DNA of 64,000 bases from Fodinibius sp034521915. GTDB taxonomy: Bacteria; Bacteroidota; Rhodothermia; Balneolales; Balneolaceae. The notes beneath the pieces are model-generated. The model did not search any database, was not told where the DNA came from, and saw nothing but the letters and a program-made list of their open reading frames with translations. The translations under genes and the position numbers were made by a program. The DNA lies in contig NZ_JAXHLU010000001.1 of assembly GCF_034521915.1 (NCBI RefSeq), positions 1 to 64,000 on the forward strand. Direction: 5' to 3'. Positions 53,999 to 63,247 of this stretch are shown here, piece after piece (position 1 is the first letter of the stretch; every line of letters starts with the position of its first letter).

Positions 53999-54021
53999 TT
54001 TTAAGACAAATTACTCTTATT
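53999..54021 (+). promoter_or_regulatory. Possible operator before the copper-uptake pair
   Basis: TTTTAAGACAAATTACTCTT resembles the palindrome before nirK (TTTAAGACAATTTTGTCTTT) with the left half identical for 10 bases and the right half degenerate. It is 9 bp before the start of the Cys/His-rich protein. A shared regulator is a guess from this similarity. Confidence 0.35.
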
Positions 54022-54029
54022 AAAACCAC

Positions 54030-54452
54030 TTGCTGCAAAAGCTTAAACACATATCGTCAATAGTGCTCCTCCTTTTCTTTGGAGCATCGATGCTCCAAAG
54101 CATGTCACCGGTCGTGATATCAGAGATGAGTAATCATCACAGTGGAGAAAAAATGTCCTGCAGTATGGACGGCGATTGCAATGGAGCTTCGTGTTCGGTG
54201 GATGGCACAAAATCATGCAGTTGCAATCACGCTGCATCCACCAACGATTCTGACAACACGAAGCTTTGCGGCTGCGATCATCACGGAAATACCCCCATAG
54301 GAACGTACGCTCCATTTCAGATTAAAGCTCCGCTGGTTTCAGCTTTCGATGGTATTACCTTTTCCTCAACATCAATCTTGCTAAACGTAAATCAGCTTCA
54401 CTTTTTTATCTTTACGGATGATGTTTTCCATCCGCCCCGCCTACGCGCATAA
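54030..54452 (+). CDS. Secreted Cys/His-rich small protein
   Basis: A 140-residue protein, start TTG at 54030. Residues about 8-28 form a hydrophobic signal (ISSIVLLLFFGASMLQSM). Residues 35-90 are rich in Cys and His (HHSGEKMSCSMDGDCNGASC; CSCNHAAS; CGCDHHGN), which suggests metal, probably copper, binding. The C-terminus VFHPPRLRA resembles the PPR-type end of small DUF2946-like proteins that precede copper receptors in other bacteria. It lies 112 bp upstream of the TonB receptor. The family is not certain. Confidence 0.7.
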   Translation: MLQKLKHISSIVLLLFFGASMLQSMSPVVISEMSNHHSGEKMSCSMDGDCNGASCSVDGTKSCSCNHAASTNDSDNTKLCGCDHHGNTPIGTYAPFQIKAPLVSAFDGITFSSTSILLNVNQLHFFIFTDDVFHPPRLRA

Positions 54453-54564
54453 TCACCTGATTTCTTCATCAACTTAAACAACCAATCTGCATCACAGCAC
54501 GAGATTGCTATTCCTATAGCTGTATCAATTTTGTGATGCGGATGAACGAAACCATATCAGAATT

Positions 54565-56844
54565 ATGCGTTTACAAAAACTATTTTCATTAGCCATAGGA
54601 CTATTACTCCTTTTTGCCCTTACAACTTCTGCCGGGGCACAGAACACTATTTCCGGCACCATTTTGGACCAATCAAATAGTAAGCCATTGACCGGAGCAC
54701 ACGTACATTGGACCGAAGGTGATCTTACCACGATCACGAACGCCAACGGTGAATTCAGCTTTACCGCTGATGCCAACGAACTTAGGCTGCGTATCACATT
54801 TGTGGGCTACAAAAGTAAAACCGTTGAACTTACCGAAGACGATTTAGCAGATGGAGCTACAACCATCTATTTGCGAAAATCTACCGAGGCAATGAGCCCG
54901 GTTACCGTGCTTGCCCGAAAAGTATCGTATCAGCCCGACCAGTTTATGGATGCGATCTCGACCGTCAACCTTTCGCACGATGCCGGTCAATTCCTTAAAA
55001 ATTCACCCAATATTTCAGGCATCCGTAAAGGAGGCGGCTTTGGCGTTGATCCTGTACTGCGCGGATTTAAAAAGAATCAGCTCATGGTTGAGATGGATGG
55101 CGTACTGCAATCGCAGGGAGCCTGTCCCAACCGCATGGATCCGCCTACAACCCATGTCCAGATGGAACATATTGAGGAGGTCGAAATTCTCAAGGGACCC
55201 TATGCCCTCAAGCACGGCCCCTCATTTGGCGGTATCATCAACTTCAAATCACAGCAGCCGGATTACTATCGCGATCCCGTTCTATCCAGCTACTTTACCG
55301 TAGGATATGAAAGCAACATTGATCGCCAGCGCTATGCCGGCGGCATCAAAAAAGAAGGCGGTCGATGGACAACCAACGTCTACGGGGCCTTTGCATCCAC
55401 AGAAAATTATGAGGACGGTTCCGGAAACAGCGTCAACGCCGGCATGTCGAACGCTGAATATACGGTAGAAACATCGGTTCAGTTGAATGACGCAAACTCC
55501 CTTAAAGCGAAATTAAGCCAGAATTTTGCACGAGATGTTGAGTACCCCGCGCTGATGATGGATATGCGTGAGGACGACATCACTAATGCAACACTGACAT
55601 ACATCAATACCGATCTGGGCAACGGTCGCTTTGAGAGCTCTGTTTTTGGCTCGTACGTGGCTCACGTGATGGATAATCTGGATCGGCAGATGTCAAACAT
55701 GACCGAGGCCGTTACTGATCTTTCTACCGAAACCTACGGTTATGATCTTTCTTATGTGCTCCCGGGGACATCCGGAAGCTGGACGTTCGGCACTGATGCT
55801 ACGCTGCGCCAAATGGAGGGATTTCGTACTCGTGATTTTAACATGGGTCCCATGGCCGGACAAACAGTCACCGACAACGTTTGGCAGGGCGGCAAGCGCA
55901 ATCGCTTCGGTGGCGTGGTCGAATATCAACCAAATATCACGGAATGGAATGTAGTGATTTCTTCGCGCTTCGATTATTACTACTCCAATGCCAGCGATCC
56001 CGATACCTATTTTGCACAAACGCTGGGCAGCCTCGACCAGGAACACCTTGGATGGAGTGCCAGCGCGGGATTCACCAAAGATCTGCATCCCAACTGGACA
56101 ACAGGATTCTGGATTGGACGATCGGAACGGTATCCCGGCATGGATGAGCTCTTCGTCAACTACCTGGCTATCGGTATGGATCCCTATGAATACGTGGGCA
56201 ATCCGCAGCTAAACTCCGAGGCTAATCACCAGGTAGATGCGATGCTTAATTATCAAAACGAAGTAATCAGCGTAGAAGGATCGCTGTTTTACAGCTATGT
56301 AACTGATTATATCAGCGCGACCGTTCGTCCTGATTTAAATCCCAAGCAGATGGGCGCACCCGGCGTAAAACAGTTTAAAAATGTGGATGAAGCGGCTTTA
56401 TATGGCTTTGAGCTGACCTTCCAAAACAACGGGCGCAATAAGCTGGGATATAACCTCTCCACCGCTTACACTATCGGACGAAATGTAACCACCGACGAAG
56501 ACCTGCCACAGATTCCCGCCTATGAGGCGAATCTAAAACTGGATTACAGCTTCCTAAATGGCAAGCTGATTCCTCAATTGCATCTCCGCGGAGTTGCCGA
56601 ACAAACACGCGTGGCGGAATCATTTGACGAGCAGCCAACGGACGGATATCTGCTTACAAACCTTAAGCTTAGTTCTCAACTGGGACGTGGCATTCAGCTT
56701 TCGGCAGGCGTTAACAACCTGTTTGACGTGACATATCACGAGCACCTGAATAGAAGCTTACAGGGATCAACAATGCCTCTTAACGATCCCGGACGAAGCC
56801 TGTTTGTAGAGCTTAAATGGAATGGGATTTTATCCTCACTATAA
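54565..56844 (+). CDS. TonB-dependent receptor, copper type (OprC/NosA-like)
   Basis: A 759-residue outer-membrane receptor. Signal peptide to about residue 26, then a carboxypeptidase-like regulatory domain (ISGTILDQSNSKPLTGAHVH), the plug, and a 22-strand-type barrel. In the plug, LQSQGACPNRMDPPTTHV matches the CxNRMDPPT signature of the copper receptors OprC and NosA. A copper protein operon (nirK and cupredoxins) is encoded a few kb away. It imports copper across the outer membrane with TonB energy. A clear terminator follows. Confidence 0.88.
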   Translation: MRLQKLFSLAIGLLLLFALTTSAGAQNTISGTILDQSNSKPLTGAHVHWTEGDLTTITNANGEFSFTADANELRLRITFVGYKSKTVELTEDDLADGATTIYLRKSTEAMSPVTVLARKVSYQPDQFMDAISTVNLSHDAGQFLKNSPNISGIRKGGGFGVDPVLRGFKKNQLMVEMDGVLQSQGACPNRMDPPTTHVQMEHIEEVEILKGPYALKHGPSFGGIINFKSQQPDYYRDPVLSSYFTVGYESNIDRQRYAGGIKKEGGRWTTNVYGAFASTENYEDGSGNSVNAGMSNAEYTVETSVQLNDANSLKAKLSQNFARDVEYPALMMDMREDDITNATLTYINTDLGNGRFESSVFGSYVAHVMDNLDRQMSNMTEAVTDLSTETYGYDLSYVLPGTSGSWTFGTDATLRQMEGFRTRDFNMGPMAGQTVTDNVWQGGKRNRFGGVVEYQPNITEWNVVISSRFDYYYSNASDPDTYFAQTLGSLDQEHLGWSASAGFTKDLHPNWTTGFWIGRSERYPGMDELFVNYLAIGMDPYEYVGNPQLNSEANHQVDAMLNYQNEVISVEGSLFYSYVTDYISATVRPDLNPKQMGAPGVKQFKNVDEAALYGFELTFQNNGRNKLGYNLSTAYTIGRNVTTDEDLPQIPAYEANLKLDYSFLNGKLIPQLHLRGVAEQTRVAESFDEQPTDGYLLTNLKLSSQLGRGIQLSAGVNNLFDVTYHEHLNRSLQGSTMPLNDPGRSLFVELKWNGILSSL

Positions 56845-56864
56845 TACCACTAATACAATTATGA

Positions 56865-56893
56865 GGGGATACTTTGTCGGTATCCCCTTTTTT
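56865..56893 (+). terminator. Terminator of the receptor gene
   Basis: GGGGATAC, loop TTTGTCG, GTATCCCC followed by six T: a perfect 8-bp stem just after the TonB-receptor stop. Confidence 0.9.
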
Positions 56894-56932
56894 ATTGATA
56901 CTAATAAATAGCAACATTAAATATTGAGCGGT

Positions 56933-57340
56933 ATGAATAGAAAAACTCTCACCACATTTATTCAATCGGCAAATGCAATCATTGCCACCATTTTTGGATT
57001 GATAACAATTTGGGTTGGCGGTACGACGCTGCTGGGATTCTCCGATCCCGGATACGTTATCTTTTCACCCTTGTTAATATTTAACGCCGTAATGGGATTC
57101 GCCTATATCGCTGCCGGTTACCTGATATGGCGCAATCTACAGTCAGGCATTAAGGCAGCTAAAATTGTTTTCTTAGTGAACCTGTCGGTACTGTTCCTCA
57201 TTGCAATCGCCTATTGGCTGGAAGCATCCATTGCCATAGAAAGCTTAAAAGCGATGTCATTCCGGACAGGTATTTGGCTGATTATTTATGCGGGTCTGTC
57301 AGGTATTAAAATCAGCGACAAAGCAAAAACTAATTACTAA
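56933..57340 (+). CDS. Four-helix membrane protein, unknown function
   Basis: About 135 residues from ATG 56933; a TTG three codons earlier (56924) is also in frame. Four hydrophobic segments (for example IQSANAIIATIFGLITIWVG; FNAVMGFAYIAAGYLIW; IVFLVNLSVLFLIAIAYWL) and little else. Position downstream of the copper receptor terminator implies its own promoter. I do not recognise a family. A link to copper is suggested only by the neighbourhood. Confidence 0.6.
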   Translation: MNRKTLTTFIQSANAIIATIFGLITIWVGGTTLLGFSDPGYVIFSPLLIFNAVMGFAYIAAGYLIWRNLQSGIKAAKIVFLVNLSVLFLIAIAYWLEASIAIESLKAMSFRTGIWLIIYAGLSGIKISDKAKTNY

Positions 57341-57400
57341 TCATCCGTTGGTATTTCCCAATCTTATTTGTTCTTATTATCCATAGAAAACAGTAGCCCA

Positions 57401-58810
57401 TTAGACTTTACTTTTGTGATGTTCTACCAAGGTATCACGCTGATCTTTCAGCTTTCCAGACAATCCAATTTTATAGATATGGGGATTTTCAAACCGTTTG
57501 AATTCACCTGGCAGCCTGCTTAATTGTTTACGACTGAACTCCGTAATTTCTTGCACTGATCGTGATTCCGTTAAGCGTTCACCATCCTCAACCACCTTCT
57601 CCAAAAGAGGTTCTTTTTGGAATTCAGACAAATTCCTTGTCTTTTTAGGATCTGTGGGATGATACATCATATCAATGTCTGATTCACCATCTAACGCAAC
57701 AACTTCACCGCCATAAAATGAGCCATCTTCATTAAACAGCCGATACACCTGCTTTTTTCCAGGCAGATTAATTTTACTAACTGTTTCTGAAAGCTTAAGA
57801 CGCGGCTCACCATTGGCATACGACAATTTATAAACGCCATCAAGAGCAGAATCAGGTCGACCGGTAACCAAGCTCGTACCCACTCCAAACAGGTCGATAG
57901 GTGCATTTTGATTAATCAGACTTTTTATAACATGCTCATCAATCTGATTAGAGGCCGCTATTTTCACATACTCCAATCCAGCCTCATCCAGCATCCTGCG
58001 CGACTCTTTGGCCAGCCAGGCAAGATCTCCGCTATCAAGGCGAATGCCCTTTAATTTTTCTCCCCGCTCTTCCATCTCCTTGGCCACTGTTATGGCGTTT
58101 GGCACTCCGCTTTTCAGGGTATCATAGGTATCAACAAGAAGCACACAGTCGTGGGGACGAATCTCAGCAAAATCGCGAAATGACTCTATCTCCTCATCAT
58201 AACGCTGAACAAATGAGTGCGCCATTGTGCCCGATATCGGCATGTTATAATCGCGACCACTTCGCACGTTACTAGTGGCATCAAATCCACCAATAACAGC
58301 AGCACGACTGGCCGAATAACCACCGAGCCCGGGAGCGCGCCGCAATCCAAAATCTACCAGTTGACGATCACCGGCTGAAAGTCTCATCCTGCTAGCTTTC
58401 GTAGCAATTAAAGACTGATAATTAAGCGTATTTAGGATAAGGGTCTCAAGCAGCTGAGCTTCAATGATAGATGCTTCAACACTAATTACCGGCCGGTTTG
58501 GAAATATGACATCGCCCTCTTTGCAAGCATAAATATTCCCGTTGAAGCGAAAGTCTTCCAGATAATCTAGAAACTCCTGATCCATCCCTTCATCTTCCAA
58601 CAATTCCAGATCTTTTTCATCAAAACGGAGATTTTCTACGACTTCGAGCAGATCTTCAAGACCAGCAAAAACAGCGTAACCGCCATCAAATGGTAGCTTC
58701 CGGAAAAAATAATCAAAAATAGCTGTTTCGTCTTTCAGGCCTTTGTGAAAATAAACCTGAGACATCGTTATCTGGTACTGATCAGTATAGGTTGCTGTGT
58801 AATCAAACAT
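57401..58810 (-). CDS. pncB: Nicotinate phosphoribosyltransferase
   Basis: A 469-residue enzyme that makes nicotinate mononucleotide from nicotinate and PRPP using ATP. Family segments are YQITMSQVYFHKGLKDETAI near the start, FGLRRAPGLGGYSASRAAVI, the phospho-His region SGTMAHSFVQRYDEE, GIRLDSGDLAWLAKESRRML and DLFGVGTSLVTGRPDSALDG. Length is normal. The gene follows a purine-type phosphoribosyltransferase gene by 36 bp and is probably in one operon with it. Confidence 0.95.
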   Translation of the reverse strand: MFDYTATYTDQYQITMSQVYFHKGLKDETAIFDYFFRKLPFDGGYAVFAGLEDLLEVVENLRFDEKDLELLEDEGMDQEFLDYLEDFRFNGNIYACKEGDVIFPNRPVISVEASIIEAQLLETLILNTLNYQSLIATKASRMRLSAGDRQLVDFGLRRAPGLGGYSASRAAVIGGFDATSNVRSGRDYNMPISGTMAHSFVQRYDEEIESFRDFAEIRPHDCVLLVDTYDTLKSGVPNAITVAKEMEERGEKLKGIRLDSGDLAWLAKESRRMLDEAGLEYVKIAASNQIDEHVIKSLINQNAPIDLFGVGTSLVTGRPDSALDGVYKLSYANGEPRLKLSETVSKINLPGKKQVYRLFNEDGSFYGGEVVALDGESDIDMMYHPTDPKKTRNLSEFQKEPLLEKVVEDGERLTESRSVQEITEFSRKQLSRLPGEFKRFENPHIYKIGLSGKLKDQRDTLVEHHKSKV

Positions 58811-58846
58811 AATAAGAAACGTTTTTAGTAAAGAGTATCACGATAT

Positions 58847-59464
58847 TTAGTTTTCCGGATAGTTACTTTTCATAGCAAGCACTTTGTCTAGAAGTTCTTT
58901 TTGAACATCAAGATCATACTTATCCGAGAGGTGTTGCAGCATCTCTTCTTTATCAGCTGATAACATCTCATCCTTTTTCAAAAACTCTAACAAATCTTCC
59001 GTAACCGCCCACTGATAGATCAGCCACTTCCACTCCGTCTGATATGCCCCCACAAAATCGGCGCTAAGAGAGGTATTCTCCTTCTCATGCAACACAGCTG
59101 TTTTAACCGTTGCAACTCCCTTTGTTTTAATATGATCAACGGCGACCTTTAAGGTCTTTCCAGAATCATTAACATCATCTACGACAAGAACATTTTTTCC
59201 TTTGAGATCAATATCTATGGGATCGGTAATTTCGACTTCTTCTTTTGCCTTGCCTCCTGGCGTATAATGACGGATCTGTATTGCAGTAAGCGTCTTAATA
59301 TTCAAAAAGTCACACACCAATCGTGCTGGCGGAAAACCTCCGCGAGCAATCCCAACTATAGCATCAACATTCAAGGTAGACTCAGTTATTTTTTTGGATA
59401 CCTTATAAGCCATCTCATAAACTTCAGCTAAACCAACGATACGGGCTGTAAAATCTTTTTTCAT
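58847..59464 (-). CDS. Type I phosphoribosyltransferase (xanthine/hypoxanthine type)
   Basis: A 205-residue protein. The PRPP-binding loop is VLVVDDVNDSGKTLKVAVDH near residues 91-110, and the hood region GIARGGFPPARLVCDFLNIK precedes it. The chain resembles archaeal-type hypoxanthine or xanthine phosphoribosyltransferases. The C-terminal helical part is longer than in many. It salvages purine bases and lies just upstream of pncB. The exact base preference is not clear. Confidence 0.85.
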   Translation of the reverse strand: MKKDFTARIVGLAEVYEMAYKVSKKITESTLNVDAIVGIARGGFPPARLVCDFLNIKTLTAIQIRHYTPGGKAKEEVEITDPIDIDLKGKNVLVVDDVNDSGKTLKVAVDHIKTKGVATVKTAVLHEKENTSLSADFVGAYQTEWKWLIYQWAVTEDLLEFLKKDEMLSADKEEMLQHLSDKYDLDVQKELLDKVLAMKSNYPEN

Positions 59465-59603
59465 GTTCCCTCCTCTTTTAAATATGTCTTATCGGATATC
59501 GACCATAAACAATTTAAGCTATCAAACTCTTTTTTAATAACTTTATACAAAATAGATTTTAAATAAGATGACCTCTTAAAAATCATCTTTCCTATTTGTC
59601 CCT

Positions 59604-59636
59604 AAAATAAAAAAGGACATCCGCAAGGATGCCCTT
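59604..59636 (-). terminator. Terminator of the nirK operon
   Basis: On the minus strand: AAGGGCATCC, loop TTGC, GGATGTCCTT followed by TTTTATTTT. A strong stem with a tetraloop between azurin and the phosphoribosyltransferase. Confidence 0.9.
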
Positions 59637-59671
59637 CAAAAAATAATAGATTTTAAATAACTGGCTTACAG

Positions 59672-60127
59672 TTATTCTCGAACTTTTAATATACCTTTCA
59701 TTCCAGCTGAATAGTGTCCCGGGAATGAGCAGATATACTGATAATCCCCCGTTTCTTCAGGTACGGTAAATGTCACTTCAACCGTTTCTCCGCCGCCGGC
59801 CAGACCAGTAGCTGCAATTATTTCATCCTCATATTCCGGTGCGATATAATCGTTGTCTCGCGCCCTCATGGAAGCCTGAGCAACCTCATCTACATCAGCA
59901 TCCTTATCAATAACTACTACGTTATGTGCCATTGCCTGTTTCGGGATCTGACTTTTAGTAGTAAGCTTTATAGTGATTTCTTCACCGGGCGTAGCCTCGA
60001 TCGTAGTAACGCTAAACTTCATATTATCCATCCCCACCATCTCGATGGTTCGCTGTGCCATTGCAGAAGACACAACACCGGTAAAAATGAGTGCAATTAT
60101 TAGTGTAATTTTAGTTAGTGATTTCAT
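59672..60127 (-). CDS. Azurin-type blue copper protein
   Basis: A 151-residue periplasmic cupredoxin with signal peptide to residue 24. Copper ligands in azurin order are H68 (AHNVVV), C133, H138 and M143 (CSFPGHYSAGMKG). It carries single electrons and is a likely donor for the NirK encoded in the same operon. It is the last gene before the terminator, 34 bp after the other cupredoxin. The length and all four ligands are normal. Confidence 0.94.
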   Translation of the reverse strand: MKSLTKITLIIALIFTGVVSSAMAQRTIEMVGMDNMKFSVTTIEATPGEEITIKLTTKSQIPKQAMAHNVVVIDKDADVDEVAQASMRARDNDYIAPEYEDEIIAATGLAGGGETVEVTFTVPEETGDYQYICSFPGHYSAGMKGILKVRE

Positions 60128-60161
60128 AGTAAGTAACCTCTTTTTGTTTATTGATATGTAT

Positions 60162-60647
60162 TTATTGATTTAAAAATATTTCTGTTTCTTCCTTCAATTT
60201 CGTTAATGCTGCTTTGGGCATACCTTCATCGGGATAATCCTCAGCAGCATCGAGAGATCCTGCTATTATTCGTCCCACATGACCTATTTTTTCGTGAGGA
60301 AGGCAAAAATAATCGTACACGCCTTCTTCTGATATCGTTAATAACCACTCGTCGCCTTGTTCCATAAGCCCCGAATCAAAAGGTTTCGCTGACAGCGGAA
60401 TTCGCTTCGGTCTCCGGTTTTCGGGATGGTACGCCGTTACCGTATGCAATCCTTCGCGTACTAAAAATTGTATCACATCGCCGGGATTGACTGCCACGAC
60501 CACCGGATCAAACCGCGCATCACCATCAGTGCCTTTGACTTCTACGGTGACCGTATCAGCCTGAGATACATCAACGGCGATGGTATCTTTCCATCCAATA
60601 ATTGTTACAAAAGTTATTAGTAATATTACTACTGAAAATTTCATCAT
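60162..60647 (-). CDS. Plastocyanin/pseudoazurin-like cupredoxin with His at the Met position
   Basis: A 161-residue secreted protein. The cupredoxin core shows FDPVVVAVNPGDVIQF, H68 (GLHTVTAYHP), and C115 and H118 (YDYFCLPHEKIGHVG). In relatives the axial ligand is Met five positions after that His (GMxG). Here the position is H123 (GHVG). This should shift the spectroscopy and potential, if copper binds in the usual way. Overlaps the sco gene by 4 bp. Confidence 0.85.
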   Translation of the reverse strand: MMKFSVVILLITFVTIIGWKDTIAVDVSQADTVTVEVKGTDGDARFDPVVVAVNPGDVIQFLVREGLHTVTAYHPENRRPKRIPLSAKPFDSGLMEQGDEWLLTISEEGVYDYFCLPHEKIGHVGRIIAGSLDAAEDYPDEGMPKAALTKLKEETEIFLNQ

Positions 60648-61255
60648 TTGTTCAGTCCAGCCATTATCGACTCAATTGTTGCCTCAGCCTTATTCATAGG
60701 CTGATTCAATCCCTCAACCCGATGAGCAATTCTACCTTCTTCATCCAAAACGGTAACCAAATTGGAATGGGCAAAATGTCCATCGCTTTTCTTTGAATAC
60801 TGCACGCCCAGCATCATAGCCAGTGTTCGCACGTCAGCATCATCCGCAGTTATAAAGTGCCAACCGGGAATATCCAGCTGCTCATATTTTGCATAATTGT
60901 TCAACACCTCAGGCGTATCATTTTCGGTGTCAAAACTGACGGCTAACACGTTCACATCCTCTCGCAAAGATTCATCCACCCCGCTGTATAAACGCCAGGC
61001 GTCCTGTATCAGAATGGGACAAACGTCGGTACAATTTCCATAGAACATCACCACAATCACCGGAGTACCCCTGAAATCTGCCAAAGATACCGTCTCACCA
61101 CGATGATCCGTCCACTTTGCCTCCAGGTGATACAGTGAATGCTCCGAATCCACTTCCTTAGCATTCAGAGTATTATCAGCACCATGATTGTGCTGTGCTG
61201 ACAAGCTCGTTGCTGTAAGCAAAAAAATCAGTATGAGGTAAAATTTCTTCATCAC
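60644..61255 (-). CDS. SCO1/SenC-family copper chaperone
   Basis: A 203-residue thioredoxin-like protein with N-terminal signal or anchor. C75 and C79 lie in FYGNCTDVCPILIQ, the CxxxCP copper site, and a histidine in GHFAHSN is the candidate third ligand. SCO proteins supply copper to cytochrome oxidase Cu-A sites or protect thiols. Here it is embedded in the nirK operon and so may load NirK or its cupredoxins. Overlaps neighbours on both sides by 4 bp. Confidence 0.92.
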   Translation of the reverse strand: MMKKFYLILIFLLTATSLSAQHNHGADNTLNAKEVDSEHSLYHLEAKWTDHRGETVSLADFRGTPVIVVMFYGNCTDVCPILIQDAWRLYSGVDESLREDVNVLAVSFDTENDTPEVLNNYAKYEQLDIPGWHFITADDADVRTLAMMLGVQYSKKSDGHFAHSNLVTVLDEEGRIAHRVEGLNQPMNKAEATIESIMAGLNK

Positions 61256-62046
61256 AAGCTCGCTTTTTGATCTTCAATCGTTTCTACATCGTAAGCACAG
61301 CGAAATCCCACGGTGCTGTTGGTGCTTTTTGGACTAAAACTCATGCGCGTTATATACCGTATAGAGGCCGCATAACTGTAAGCATTGCCCAGTTTTTGCA
61401 TGCGTCCAACCGTGCCACAATCCAAAGAAAGGTCATTGGCAATAACCGGTTTAAAATCTTCGACCCATTCCATAATCAATCCAAACTGATCTTTAACGCC
61501 ATGCCGATTTTCAATTCCGGTAGAACCCACGGCTCCGATATTTTCATTATCAAACGTTGAGTACCAGCTCATTAAACTGTTGGCAAACTCCCGGGCCTCA
61601 TCAAGTGAATCAAAATCCATAAGCTGCGCCGAGTACTCCCATTCATTAAGAGTTGGCAGGCGTCCACCCACCGACTGGCAATACGCATTGGCCGCATACC
61701 ATGAAACATTTGTTACCGGTTGATCCGGATTTACAACTTCATCAGAATTGGTATTCTCCCAGCTTTTCAGATATCCTTTGTATGCAAAAATACTCGGGAC
61801 ATTTCCGGGTTGCCAATTCTCATGATCTTGTAAAAATTTACTGTACTGTTTATTCGTTACAGCCGTCTTATCGAGATAAAAAGAATCAACTTCTACAGGT
61901 TCTCCCTTTACTTCGGGCATTACAGAATGAAATGATCCCGACGAAACCAGCACCTGGGCATCAGCCACACTGGACAGGCTCAGCATCATCACTGTCAGTA
62001 TAGTCAGCGTGATTTTTACAGGTGCTATGTTCGTCAGGATATTCAT
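61252..62046 (-). CDS. SUMF1/formylglycine-generating-like protein of the nirK operon
   Basis: A 264-residue secreted protein with signal peptide to about residue 30. SUMF1-domain segments are YLDKTAVTNKQYSKFLQDHE, PVTNVSWYAANAYCQSVGGR, LPTLNEWEYSAQL, and the end NSTVGFRCAYD. Relatives include formylglycine-generating enzymes and GldK/J-type structural proteins. A sulfatase partner is not present. It lies 37 bp after nirK and overlaps sco, so it probably helps mature or dock the nitrite reductase; that role is inferred. Confidence 0.88.
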   Translation of the reverse strand: MNILTNIAPVKITLTILTVMMLSLSSVADAQVLVSSGSFHSVMPEVKGEPVEVDSFYLDKTAVTNKQYSKFLQDHENWQPGNVPSIFAYKGYLKSWENTNSDEVVNPDQPVTNVSWYAANAYCQSVGGRLPTLNEWEYSAQLMDFDSLDEAREFANSLMSWYSTFDNENIGAVGSTGIENRHGVKDQFGLIMEWVEDFKPVIANDLSLDCGTVGRMQKLGNAYSYAASIRYITRMSFSPKSTNSTVGFRCAYDVETIEDQKASL

Positions 62047-62083
62047 TTCAATTAATTAAGTAGACGTTTATTAATTTATGGAT

Positions 62084-63217
62084 TTACTTCTCACGTGGTC
62101 CAGCTTTCAATGTACCCGTTGCGCCTTTTTCAGCATCAGCAAATTCGTGATCAATCAGAATGTACTTGCCTTCTTCAGGCACGATCATATCTATTGTCGC
62201 TGAACTTGAGGCACCAAGTAGCACCGTCTGCATGCCGCGCATTTCATTAAAGGGGTGACCTTCTAACCAGACGCGATCAAAAATACCGCCGATAACGTGG
62301 AAGCTTGACGTTCCGCTTGGGCCGTTGTTGGATACGTGGAAGCGTACGCGATCACCGGCATTTGCTTTCAGCGGTTGGTCGTGCAAAATCGTCTGGTGTC
62401 CATTGAATACGACGTGCGAAGGATTTCGATTTTGAGCTGCTTCATAATCGTACTGATAAAGATCACCGGATCCTTTTTTCAGGTAATATTCTGATTGTAC
62501 GATTACATACTCCTTATCCACCTCGTATTCGGTATCATAACCCTCCTTCGGTGAAACAACGACTACGCCGTGCTGTCCCATGGCCGTGTGCATAAGTACG
62601 CTTGGCGTTCCGCAGTGATAGATGTATGATCCAGCATAATTGGCAACCCAATCAAACTTGATGGACTGACCCGGGGCAATCGTTCTCCACTTGTCATCTT
62701 TGGCAACGGTTCCCGCATGAAAATCCATTGAGTGCGGCATCGGCATCGTAGCTTCTTCAGCCTTCATGTAATTATTCTGGGCCACCTGCTGCATAAAAGG
62801 AGAACCTTCTTTTGTTGGCTCCGTGATGGTTACCTCTTCATCCGAACGATTCTTCATCGTAAACGTAATGCGGTCGCCCTCCCTGACGTGCAGTACCGGA
62901 CCGGGAACGGTTCCACCAAATGTCCACGCCTCGTATTTTACGCCATCTGCCACCTCAATTTCCTGTGCAATAATATCGATGCGAACTTCGTGGGTCTTGT
63001 TCCCCTTATAATCGAGCGGCTCAAGGTTGGGAAGCAGACTTAAGTGATCTCCTACCACGGGAGGCCCGTCATAATCTTCAGTAAACACTTCCGCTTCGGG
63101 CATCCCAAAGGTCTTGCCATCCATCTCATACTCATCCGTTTGAGCATAGCTCAGGCTCGTAATCCCCGTTAGTAACAATCCTATTATAAGTGTAAAAGTA
63201 AGTTTTATTGATTTCAT
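62084..63217 (-). CDS. nirK: Copper-containing nitrite reductase
   Basis: A 377-residue periplasmic multicopper enzyme (signal peptide to about 25) that reduces nitrite to nitric oxide. Ligand residues are all present: H162, D165 and H167 in MPHSMDFHAG, H201-C202 in SYIYHCGTPS, H210 and M213 in LMHTAMG, H307 in SFHVIGGIFDRV and H357 in LIDHEFAD. So both type 1 and type 2 sites and the catalytic Asp/His pair are intact. It is the first gene of the operon SUMF1 - sco - cupredoxin - azurin. No nitric oxide reductase is in view. Confidence 0.95.
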   Translation of the reverse strand: MKSIKLTFTLIIGLLLTGITSLSYAQTDEYEMDGKTFGMPEAEVFTEDYDGPPVVGDHLSLLPNLEPLDYKGNKTHEVRIDIIAQEIEVADGVKYEAWTFGGTVPGPVLHVREGDRITFTMKNRSDEEVTITEPTKEGSPFMQQVAQNNYMKAEEATMPMPHSMDFHAGTVAKDDKWRTIAPGQSIKFDWVANYAGSYIYHCGTPSVLMHTAMGQHGVVVVSPKEGYDTEYEVDKEYVIVQSEYYLKKGSGDLYQYDYEAAQNRNPSHVVFNGHQTILHDQPLKANAGDRVRFHVSNNGPSGTSSFHVIGGIFDRVWLEGHPFNEMRGMQTVLLGASSSATIDMIVPEEGKYILIDHEFADAEKGATGTLKAGPREK

Positions 63218-63247
63218 AGCAGTTAAATTTATTGCTGATTACTATTT

